Shown here one piece after another: positions 8,638 to 15,904 of a stretch of 26,400 nt of DNA. The stretch lies in assembly GCA_023417785.1 (NCBI GenBank), contig JAEZEH010000127.1, positions 1 to 26,400 of the forward strand, in the 5' to 3' direction. The notes beneath the pieces are model-generated. The model was not told the origin of the DNA, searched no databases, and worked only from the letters and a program-made list of their open reading frames with translations. The stretch's first letter is position 1; every line of letters starts with the position of its first letter. A program made the position numbers and the translations under genes. The DNA is from Bacteroidota bacterium (GTDB lineage Bacteria > Bacteroidota > Bacteroidia > Cytophagales > Cyclobacteriaceae).

Positions 8638-9744
8638 TCAGTGCTTCAGATACTCAACCATTTTTCGCGCGGCGTTTTCAGACGCCGAACCGATATCAAG
8701 AACCCTGTATATTTCCTCGTATTCTTTTATCATTGCATTCCGGCGAGGACCGGATAATAGCCCTGTTAGTTCGTTCACAAGATTTACTTTTGTCAGATCG
8801 TTCTGAATCAGTTCACGAACCACCGGCTTATCCGCAATCAGGTTCACCAGCGAAATATAAGGAACGCGAATAAGGTTCTTAGCAATGTGATAACTGAGAA
8901 CACTGGTATAATACACGACCACTTGCGGGACTTTAAGCAGGGCCGTTTCAAGGGTCGCCGTCCCTGACGTAACAACGGCCGCGGTACTGTGCGATAGAAG
9001 GTTGTAGGCATCCTCCCTCACAAAGACAACGTTTGGCGCCTTCAATACGGAATAAATTCCTTCGTCCAGATTACTGACCGTAGCCACCGCGAACATTACG
9101 TGCGGGAACGCCTTCACAACGTCTGCCATAACCGACGCGACTTTCTCAACTTCCTGTTTCCGGCTTCCCGGCAGCAGCGCAACCAGGGGACCATCAGCGG
9201 AAATATTATTTCGCTGAAGAAACTGTTCGTCGCGTGTGTGACTTTTGATGGCATCAAGAACCGGATTGCCTACGTAGTCGACGTCCCAGTCAAATTTGCG
9301 ATAAAATGTTTTTTCAAACGGAAGAATGACAAACATCCGGTCAACCGTTGCTTTCAGCTTGAGTGCACGTTTTTGGTTCCACGCCCACACCTTTGGCGAA
9401 ATGTAATAGAAGACCTTTATCGATCGTTGATGCGCCCACGCGGCGATCCGTTTGTTGAAACCGCCGAAGTCGACCAGAATAATGACATCCGGCTGAAATG
9501 TAACGATCTCCTTCTTACACAGATTTAGATAGCGGGAAATCTTTCGCAGGCTGGTGACCACTTCCCAAAATCCCATGACGGCGATATCGCGATAATGGAC
9601 AGCAAGGTCGACCCCCGCTTCCTGCATATATTCACCGCCGAAGCCGCGCATGATGGCCTTTGGATCCATCCGATGCAGGGCGCGCGCCAGATTGCCGGCG
9701 TGAAGATCTCCGGAGCGTTCACCGGCAATGATAAAATACCTCAT
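8638..9744 (-). CDS. lpxB: Lipid-A-disaccharide synthase
   Basis: A 368-residue protein recognised as LpxB (glycosyltransferase family 19), which joins UDP-2,3-diacylglucosamine and lipid X to form the beta-1,6 lipid A disaccharide at the inner face of the inner membrane. Characteristic stretches are IIAGERSGDLHAGNLARAL at the N-terminus (the family AGExSGD motif), GFGGEYMQEAGVDL, DIAVMGFWEVV, FYYISPKVWAWNQKRALKL, VGNPVLD, LLPGSRKQEV, and TSGTATLETALLKVPQVVVYY near the UDP-binding site. Length is normal. It lies 74 bp downstream of the pterin synthase gene on the same strand and may share its promoter; the gap holds a heptad repeat. Its 3' end nearly abuts the convergent MoxR cluster, with no room for a terminator. 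Confidence 0.96.
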   Translation of the reverse strand: MRYFIIAGERSGDLHAGNLARALHRMDPKAIMRGFGGEYMQEAGVDLAVHYRDIAVMGFWEVVTSLRKISRYLNLCKKEIVTFQPDVIILVDFGGFNKRIAAWAHQRSIKVFYYISPKVWAWNQKRALKLKATVDRMFVILPFEKTFYRKFDWDVDYVGNPVLDAIKSHTRDEQFLQRNNISADGPLVALLPGSRKQEVEKVASVMADVVKAFPHVMFAVATVSNLDEGIYSVLKAPNVVFVREDAYNLLSHSTAAVVTSGTATLETALLKVPQVVVYYTSVLSYHIAKNLIRVPYISLVNLIADKPVVRELIQNDLTKVNLVNELTGLLSGPRRNAMIKEYEEIYRVLDIGSASENAARKMVEYLKH

Positions 9745-9750
9745 CGGCCA

Positions 9751-9822
9751 ATTTCGGATTTCAAATTTCGGATTTCAGATTTCGGATTTGCCATATAGCT
9801 GATTTCTAATTTCAGATTTCAG
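9751..9822. repeat. Heptad tandem repeat ATTTCNN between pterin synthase gene and lpxB
   Basis: Consecutive 7-base units ATTTCGG, ATTTCAA, ATTTCGG, ATTTCAG, ATTTCGG fill 9751-9785, followed by a partial unit and an 11-base interruption. ATTTCTA, ATTTCAG, ATTTCAG then occupy 9802-9822, the last reaching into the stop codon of the pterin synthase gene. The unit length of 7 means it cannot encode a short repeated peptide in one frame. It is probably a slippage-prone intergenic satellite; whether it affects transcription into lpxB is unknown. Confidence 0.85.
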
Positions 9823-10247
9823 GTTCCGGACTCGCCATAGTATTCGACGTAATTTCGTGGTGTTTCGTACAGGCGGAGGCAATGCAGGTATCCAAAGCGC
9901 GTGATCCCAGGGATCTTCGCATCGAGGATTCGCCAGATTTCAACGATAAGGTTTTCACAGCTGCAAAGTTTACCCGTCATAAAGTCAACGTCGGTGTTCA
10001 GATTTTTGTGATCAAGTTTGTCAATCACTTCCTCGCGAATCAGCGTACTGAGTTTTTTCAGATCGACCACGAAACCGGTTTCCGGATCTGGTGTCCCTTT
10101 CACGGTTACGATCAGATCGAAATTGTGACCATGCCAGTTTTCGTTAGCGCAAGGGCCGAACACTTCTTCATTCCGTTCCTTAGTCCAGGCGGGGTTGTAC
10201 AGCTTGTGAGCTGCATTGAAGTGTTCTTTGCGGGAGATGTAGAGCAT
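9819..10247 (-). CDS. 6-pyruvoyl-tetrahydropterin synthase / 6-carboxytetrahydropterin synthase family
   Basis: A 142-residue zinc enzyme of the PTPS/QueD family, acting on 7,8-dihydroneopterin triphosphate in the cytoplasm. Zinc ligands are His14 (FNAAHKL), His39 and His41 (WHGHNF); Cys33 (GPCANE) is the catalytic cysteine, Asp79-His80 lie in LDHKNLN, and Glu128 lies in LYETPRNYVEYYG. The spacing is C-x5-HGH, which by family knowledge matches the mammalian-type and PTPS-II enzymes making 6-pyruvoyl-tetrahydropterin, whereas classical QueD has C-x3-HGH. No other queuosine gene (queC, queE, queF) and no sepiapterin reductase is in the window, so the product is open. It is often annotated queD by default. 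A good -7 box lies 16 bp upstream of the ATG. Confidence 0.92.
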   Translation of the reverse strand: MLYISRKEHFNAAHKLYNPAWTKERNEEVFGPCANENWHGHNFDLIVTVKGTPDPETGFVVDLKKLSTLIREEVIDKLDHKNLNTDVDFMTGKLCSCENLIVEIWRILDAKIPGITRFGYLHCLRLYETPRNYVEYYGESGT

Positions 10248-10263
10248 ACGTGCGTATAAGCTG

Positions 10264-10271
10264 CAAATATA
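10264..10271 (-). promoter_or_regulatory. Putative promoter -7 element for the pterin synthase-lpxB unit
   Basis: On the minus strand the sequence reads TATATTTG, an exact match to the Bacteroidota primary-sigma -7 consensus TAnnTTTG, 16 bases before the ATG. I find no good TTTG at -33, so only the -7 half is supported. It implies a leader of roughly 10 bases. Confidence 0.5.
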
Positions 10272-10367
10272 AGCACATAATCGGTTTGCGGGACATGGAA
10301 AGCGTCAGGTAGATTACCGCGTTCGAATCATGAATTTCCTGGCAATTTCAAAATCCGGCTGCCGCTG

Positions 10368-12020
10368 TCATGGTGATACAATGAACCGGGAACGCGAAAC
10401 GGAAACTGCGTCATTGTCAATGCGCAGGATTTCTATAATGAAAGAACCCGTGACGTTGCTTGTCGTAAACTCGATGGCAGGTCCATTTTGTTTCAATGGG
10501 CCGGAATACCAATAGAGCAACGGCCTCATATCCGGGAACTCATCCGGTATGGTCAGCTGCTGATTAGCCGCGGGTATATTTAGAAGCCCCTTACTTACCC
10601 CTCCTATCGTCAAGGTCCGTGGTGGATTTTTGTCGAAAGCTTGTCCAAGTTTTGTCTCTACCACAAGTATGCCGTATTTACCGAGGTCGCCAAATCTCGC
10701 CAGCTTTTCAGCAGTGCGAAGAACGAGCACCCGCTCAATAATAGTAGGATCCAGACCGATCAGATATTCTGTATTACGGGTCATGACTCCGTCGATAATA
10801 TAAAGTGGCTCGTTTTCAGCATACTCGGCACCTTCCTTTAAAAAAATCCGAAAACCGGTTTTTCCTCCCGATTTCCTTACACGAACCATCGGAACAACAT
10901 TTCCGATTAACTGTTCCATCGACGCAAAGGGATCAAACTTATCCATTCTTACCACAATGTCCGCATCAATGGATATTTTCTCTATTTCGGTTTGACGACG
11001 GTTGTTGCGATTCAGGAAAAACTGATATGATCCTTCAACAGATCGCTTGGTCATACTATAGGAATATAATGGATCCGGAACTTCAGTTTTAGAAAACTCC
11101 AGCGATGACCCGCGGAGAACCGGGCTCGCCAACCTGATCTCATAATCGTCAATGATTTTGCCTTTGTAACTGATCGTGTAAAAAATATCCTGTTGTTCAA
11201 AGTGCTTGAAAAGCGGAAAACCAAATTGGCCGTTTCTTCCTGTGTATACGGAATAAACAAGATCATCCTTCCCCAAGAAAAAAGTAATTCGGGAAGAATC
11301 AGGCGAAGGTTGCCCTGTCTGAAGATTCTTGACGACTCCTGAGAAAAACGAGGGATACTTCCGGGAGACAAATTGACCAGTCGTATCTATCAAAACAACG
11401 TTATCTGCAGCTTCAAGTATATGCATCACAGATCGGTCACGGTAGAACAATTCTTCGTTGTATATGGCAACCGCGTAGATTGGATCGGCACCGTCATCCA
11501 ACGGCATATTTGTAAGCTGCGTCCGGATCTTTTGTCGAGTTCCCAATGTGTCACCGGATACAGTAAGTTTAGTCTTCAGGCTATCAACGTTTCCACCGCG
11601 TGGAGGCATCGTCCAGGAGGTCTCTGATGATACTACGAAATCAGTTGTATAAGGCACCATCGACTTCTGAGAGAGTCCGTGCTCGAAGTAGGCCACCAGA
11701 TTGTGAACACCCGGTTTCATCGTTGCCGGCAGGATTAGTTTATCGAGACCGTACCCTTCGTTCAGCCAAAGCCGCATACTGGTTATCTCGACATTTCCCG
11801 AATCCCACAGTCCGATGCGAAGGAGTTGCCTCCCGCTAGTTTCGTAATTTCTCTGAAAGACGTGTGCAGAAAAATAAACTGTATCACCGGGAACATAGTT
11901 TGGCTGATTACAGAACAGTAATACTTTGATCTTTGTGTCGTCAAAACCAACGTCATGGTCGGCGGGGGAGCCCGCCACCAAACTGGCAATCATAAGTAAA
12001 TGGCTAAGTAAGGCAGTCAT
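10368..12020 (-). CDS. Secreted MG2-like plus TonB-plug-like protein, third gene of the DUF4249 operon
   Basis: The start is ATG at 12020, whose A overlaps the TAA of the DUF4249 gene (TAATG); a TTG at 12026 also opens the frame. The 550-residue product has a hydrophobic signal peptide (TALLSHLLMIASLVAGS). Next comes a beta-rich stretch with NYVPGDTVYFSAHVF, typical of alpha-2-macroglobulin MG2 domains, and a middle region including a TGRNGQFGFPLF motif like carboxypeptidase-regulatory folds. Near the C-terminus NEPLYIIDGVM, then DPTIIERVLVLRTAEKLARF and YGILVVETKLG, reproduce the order of conserved blocks of a SusC plug domain, but no beta-barrel follows. It is presumably periplasmic or surface exposed and works with the receptor and lipoprotein encoded upstream. 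The exact function is unknown. Confidence 0.72.
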   Translation of the reverse strand: MTALLSHLLMIASLVAGSPADHDVGFDDTKIKVLLFCNQPNYVPGDTVYFSAHVFQRNYETSGRQLLRIGLWDSGNVEITSMRLWLNEGYGLDKLILPATMKPGVHNLVAYFEHGLSQKSMVPYTTDFVVSSETSWTMPPRGGNVDSLKTKLTVSGDTLGTRQKIRTQLTNMPLDDGADPIYAVAIYNEELFYRDRSVMHILEAADNVVLIDTTGQFVSRKYPSFFSGVVKNLQTGQPSPDSSRITFFLGKDDLVYSVYTGRNGQFGFPLFKHFEQQDIFYTISYKGKIIDDYEIRLASPVLRGSSLEFSKTEVPDPLYSYSMTKRSVEGSYQFFLNRNNRRQTEIEKISIDADIVVRMDKFDPFASMEQLIGNVVPMVRVRKSGGKTGFRIFLKEGAEYAENEPLYIIDGVMTRNTEYLIGLDPTIIERVLVLRTAEKLARFGDLGKYGILVVETKLGQAFDKNPPRTLTIGGVSKGLLNIPAANQQLTIPDEFPDMRPLLYWYSGPLKQNGPAIEFTTSNVTGSFIIEILRIDNDAVSVSRSRFIVSP

Positions 12021-13102
12021 TACCAAAACGTGGGTTCTTCGGTTGTTGGATTTTTGAAATAGTCGAGACAGCTGAAGGGTACAGTATCCGGGGGTGGAAT
12101 CTCGAATGGAAATTCACTCCTGTCAACGTATCTAAAAGACGTCGCTACGCCCGAAACACCAAAAAAGCCAAGGACTTCGACGTCGGAGTTTTCAACGGAC
12201 CGGATATTGCCTTTGATTTTAATCGCGTTAGGTTGAAAAATGTCGTTCGCGCCCTTCTGTTGCTTCTCGACAAGTGACCAGAAATCATAAGCTTCCTGCG
12301 ACAGGCTCAATTGCTGAACTTCGATATAGAACTTATCGAAAAAATGCATTGGTGTTACTGATACTGATCCCAGAAATTGATTGGCAAAAATCGATTCAGA
12401 AACAAAAGTGTTTTTTGAAACGAAAGCTCCATCACTGTAATCATAAGACCAGCAGAAGCAACATGTGCACTCACCAACCTTGACAAGCCCACCTCCCATG
12501 TAGCGATATCCACTACATGGCTCAGGCGTCGGTATGTCGCCAGCGGGAGTTGGAGTGACTTTTAACTCGGGATTTGCTTCCGCCTTGTAAATTGAAATCC
12601 AGCGCCAACGGTACAGATTTTCGGCTCCTGGTTCGCCTTTTCCGTCGACATAGACGCCCAATGAAAGATCAGTTTGATCTGACCGACCCGAGTCAAAATA
12701 CACCTGATCTATTTCGCCGACGGGCTTCATCTCCTGGAAATTGCAAGTGTACTCATCATCCTCATCTGTTCTCACATTCAGCGCATACCGACTTCCAATC
12801 TGTCCCGTAAGCTGATCCGCATCGGTTTCATATAGCCCTGGCGTTGTTTCAGTTAATGAAAATGAATTACCTGCGTCATCCACTATGGACACAAAGGAAT
12901 TTCGGACGGGCTCAAAAGGGGCAAGCTTGCCGGTTTTCAATTGATGCGAGTAAAACAACCTGACATGGTATGGTCCAGGTTGATTTGTGATCAATCCATC
13001 CACAACAAGCACACGCCGAACCTTGCCTTTGTCGTCGACCTTGAGCGGGTCAATGCACGCTGCTGCAAACAACACAAGCAAATATGTCATCCTCCTAAGC
13101 AT
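12020..13102 (-). CDS. DUF4249 outer-membrane lipoprotein
   Basis: A 360-residue lipoprotein. The ATG at 13102 gives MLRRMTYLLVLFAAAC, a compact signal peptide with a lipobox and lipidated Cys16; a TTG at 13108, overlapping the receptor stop, also opens the frame. The segment RRVLVVDGLITNQPGPYHVRL, followed by LTETTPGLYETD and YALNV, matches the N-terminal beta-sandwich region of DUF4249, and the C-terminal part includes DFWSLVEKQQ. A cysteine cluster, GECTCCFCW, lies in the middle. DUF4249 proteins are habitually encoded immediately downstream of a TonB-dependent receptor, as here, and are assumed to be its surface substrate-capturing partner by analogy with SusD. The substrate is unknown. 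Confidence 0.88.
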   Translation of the reverse strand: MLRRMTYLLVLFAAACIDPLKVDDKGKVRRVLVVDGLITNQPGPYHVRLFYSHQLKTGKLAPFEPVRNSFVSIVDDAGNSFSLTETTPGLYETDADQLTGQIGSRYALNVRTDEDDEYTCNFQEMKPVGEIDQVYFDSGRSDQTDLSLGVYVDGKGEPGAENLYRWRWISIYKAEANPELKVTPTPAGDIPTPEPCSGYRYMGGGLVKVGECTCCFCWSYDYSDGAFVSKNTFVSESIFANQFLGSVSVTPMHFFDKFYIEVQQLSLSQEAYDFWSLVEKQQKGANDIFQPNAIKIKGNIRSVENSDVEVLGFFGVSGVATSFRYVDRSEFPFEIPPPDTVPFSCLDYFKNPTTEEPTFW

Positions 13103-13104
13103 CC

Positions 13105-15792
13105 TCAAAAAATAAGTTTGTATGAAATTGACGGCACTGGAATTCCTATCAAAGCGATCTGATTTGGTTTGACCGCGCCAGCTACATTGTAAGTAAAAAA
13201 TGCCGAATACGGATTTTTTCTTGCGTACGCGTTATATACCGAGAAGGACCATTCACGTTTGATTCTCCTGGTTTTCCGGTTACTGCCTTCGGCGACAATA
13301 GCCAGGTCGAGACGATGATAATCCTGCAAACGGAAATTATTGCGCGCGGAGAAGTCAACCACCGGCACATGGTTAAGCTCATATGCTGCAACGGGCAAAG
13401 ATACAGGGCGGCCACTCCTGAAGGTAAACATACCTGAAAAGAAAACCTTTCTCGCTATCCGAAGACGCCAGTTCAGGTTTACGATATGAGGTTGGTCAAA
13501 ATTTGCGGGGAACCAATTTCCATTGTTGATCTGTTCAGTTTCAAACACACCGGAAATTTTGCGAAGCGAACGCGACCATGTATAATTCATATCCAGCTCC
13601 AGTCGCCCTTTCGTTTTACTCAGTGTAAACTCAGTCCCGTAAGATTTGCCTAGACCATGCAGCAGGGATGTTTCAAGTTGCGGGTTAAGAATCAAACTCG
13701 CACCATCCTTGAAGTCCAGGATGTTTTCAATTTCTTTATAAAATCCTTCCAACGAAGTTTGCCAAACTCCATTTCGTCCTGTTGCAAAAAAACCTAATGA
13801 TACCTGATCAGCACGTTGCGGGCGGAAATACGTATTACTCGATTGCCATATATCTACGGGCGTCACGGAAGCCGTGTTGGAAACCAGATGGACGAATTGA
13901 TGAATACGGTTATAACCCAACTTTAAAGACAGATTGTCATTGAGCGTATAGCGAATCGAAATTCGTGGTTCTAGTCCGCCATAGGTTTTGACTAATTCAC
14001 CTGACTTATAAGAAATCGAGTCTACGGTTGTGCGTGGTTCAAGGGGTTCGCCAGTTTGATATTTATAGACCAGTGCTTTACCGAGTCTACCATATTGAGC
14101 GAACCGTAATCCTCCTTCAATATCGAGTCGCTCAAACAGTTGAAAACGATCGCTAATATAAATTGCCGCTTCCAGGGAATTTTCTGCGGGCATTGTCACC
14201 GTCCTGGTGTTTGATTCGGCAGACGCTGCACGCAGTTCACCTGGTTGAAGATTGTAGAATGTTGCCTGGACGCCAATCGCCTTTCGGTGCTTTCCGTCCG
14301 CGGTGATTTCCCACGACAAAGACGGATAGGCAATCTGATATTTTAATTTTGAAGCGGTAGATCGTTCCGGTTCCTGCACCTGATACGCATACTGCCCGAA
14401 GTTCATTGAAAGGTTGTAGTATAACCCTCCACGGATAACATGATCGTACTGTGCGCTGATAGCCGTGTTTCGCCACTGATTGATCGTGTCACTCGCCAAC
14501 TTAAAACGGTCATGGCTTGCGTAAGCTGATACAGTTAGTTTGTCGCTTTCGGTAAGCTTCTCCGTAAACTTGAAGGACCCGTCATAAAATGCCACGGATG
14601 CTTCCTGAATCCCGTCATAATTTCGGCGTAACCAATTGATCGCCCAGTCGGAGTAGCTACCGCGAAGTGAGAGGATCATCGAACTTTTGCCCTTTTTCAA
14701 CGGACCGCCAACGATAAGGCTACTGGCAACAGGCCCTGCGCCCAGTTCACCCTCCCATTTATGAAAATTGCCTTCGCGTGATTTCAGACTAAGAACAGAA
14801 GAAACGCGACCCCCGAATTCGGCTGGGATTCCGCCTTTGTAAAACTCCATGTTGTCGATAACGTCAGAATTGAACGCAGAAAAGAAACCCATGGCATGAG
14901 ACGTATTGAATATCGGAACGCCGTCATACAGAACCAGGTTCTGGTCGACGCTTCCCCCGCGCACGTTGAAGCCAGAAGTTGCTTCCCCTACTGACGAAAC
15001 ACCGGCCTGCACCTGAAGCGACTTTACAATATCAACGGACCCCAGGAAGGCAGGTGCCCGTGTCAGTTCTGTCTTTTTGATTAACGTCATTCCAATATTT
15101 CGCGTGGTTAGACCCTGATCGGAGACAACGACCTCGTCGAGCACAATCGCCTTTTCACTTAAGTCAATAGTTAGTTCACCGTCGCCATAAACAGCGACAT
15201 CAACCATGCCTTCATCGTAGTTAGGGAAATTAAAAGTGAGGAAATACTCTCCTGCGGGCACACTTAAATGGAACTCACCATTGCCATTTGTTTCATTTGA
15301 AGACTTCAACCCACTTGTGGAAATAAACACTCCCGGCAACGGTTCTTTTGAAACTTTGTCTCTGACGACGCCAGAAATTGTAAAGCGTTGCCCCGGGAGA
15401 ATACCTTCATTGGATCCGAGGTTGATTTTTTGCACTACCGCATTTTTTCTTGCTGCCGTTAAAACCAACAGATCGCGCTCGATGGTGCGATCGGGATCTT
15501 TCAAAAAAATTATTGCATAGTCGAAAAGGTAAACGAAACGGAGGTCAGAGCCCTCAATCGTCCGATGGATTATCGCGCTAAGAGGAAGACCGTTTAACTC
15601 CTTTGTGACAATATACGGTTTAAGCCACTCCTCAATATAATAGCATTTAAGGCTGCGTTCTTTTCCGACGGTTCCCAGCACATCGAGCAAAGACTGATCT
15701 ATTTCAACTGATACCGGTTCCTGGAGTTTTGATTGTCCTTTCAACAAAACGGAAAACAACAAACACAAAACCAGCGGGAGAGCTTTACACAT
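13105..15792 (-). CDS. TonB-dependent receptor with STN-like and carboxypeptidase-regulatory N-terminal domains
   Basis: An outer-membrane active transporter of about 895 residues. ATG at 15792 is chosen because it gives a clean signal peptide (MCKALPLVLCLLFSVLLKG); GTG at 15810 would add six residues. Residues about 25-105 resemble the STN (secretin/TonB short N-terminal) domain: DQSLLDVLGTVGKERSLKCY and YAIIFLKDPDR. A carboxypeptidase-regulatory-like beta-sandwich follows (FTISGVVRDKVSKEPLPGV). The plug contains VDIVKSLQVQAGVSSVGE, GFNVRGGSVDQNLVLYDGVP and GGRVSSVLSLKSREG, and a long barrel ends in the aromatic SYKLIF. It is the first gene of the operon with the DUF4249 lipoprotein (4-base region overlap at the stop/start) and the MG2/plug-like protein. 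An STN domain often couples transport to anti-sigma signalling, but no FecR/FecI pair is nearby. Confidence 0.93.
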   Translation of the reverse strand: MCKALPLVLCLLFSVLLKGQSKLQEPVSVEIDQSLLDVLGTVGKERSLKCYYIEEWLKPYIVTKELNGLPLSAIIHRTIEGSDLRFVYLFDYAIIFLKDPDRTIERDLLVLTAARKNAVVQKINLGSNEGILPGQRFTISGVVRDKVSKEPLPGVFISTSGLKSSNETNGNGEFHLSVPAGEYFLTFNFPNYDEGMVDVAVYGDGELTIDLSEKAIVLDEVVVSDQGLTTRNIGMTLIKKTELTRAPAFLGSVDIVKSLQVQAGVSSVGEATSGFNVRGGSVDQNLVLYDGVPIFNTSHAMGFFSAFNSDVIDNMEFYKGGIPAEFGGRVSSVLSLKSREGNFHKWEGELGAGPVASSLIVGGPLKKGKSSMILSLRGSYSDWAINWLRRNYDGIQEASVAFYDGSFKFTEKLTESDKLTVSAYASHDRFKLASDTINQWRNTAISAQYDHVIRGGLYYNLSMNFGQYAYQVQEPERSTASKLKYQIAYPSLSWEITADGKHRKAIGVQATFYNLQPGELRAASAESNTRTVTMPAENSLEAAIYISDRFQLFERLDIEGGLRFAQYGRLGKALVYKYQTGEPLEPRTTVDSISYKSGELVKTYGGLEPRISIRYTLNDNLSLKLGYNRIHQFVHLVSNTASVTPVDIWQSSNTYFRPQRADQVSLGFFATGRNGVWQTSLEGFYKEIENILDFKDGASLILNPQLETSLLHGLGKSYGTEFTLSKTKGRLELDMNYTWSRSLRKISGVFETEQINNGNWFPANFDQPHIVNLNWRLRIARKVFFSGMFTFRSGRPVSLPVAAYELNHVPVVDFSARNNFRLQDYHRLDLAIVAEGSNRKTRRIKREWSFSVYNAYARKNPYSAFFTYNVAGAVKPNQIALIGIPVPSISYKLIF

Positions 15793-15840
15793 AGAAAACT
15801 GGAAGCACACTACGACAGAAACGAGTTATTCAATATCATA

Positions 15841-15880
15841 AATATAAAAAGAAAGAGGGCATCAGTCGACACCCTCTTTT
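15841..15880 (-). terminator. Rho-independent terminator of the SusC1-SusD1 operon
   Basis: The inverted repeat pairs 15872-15879 with 15852-15859 (AAAGAGGG/CCCTCTTT) and can be extended inward with two G-T pairs to leave a 4-base loop. On the minus strand it is followed by CTTTTTATATT. It starts about 25 bp after the SusD1 stop. Flanking A/T tracts on both sides could let it work in either direction, but only the minus strand has a gene ending here. Confidence 0.85.
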
Positions 15881-15904
15881 TATTTTGATTATATGACTTT
15901 GATT

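Noticed and set aside
9751..9822. The heptad array considered as a CRISPR-like array.
   Set aside because: Units are contiguous 7-mers with no unique spacers, and no cas genes are nearby.
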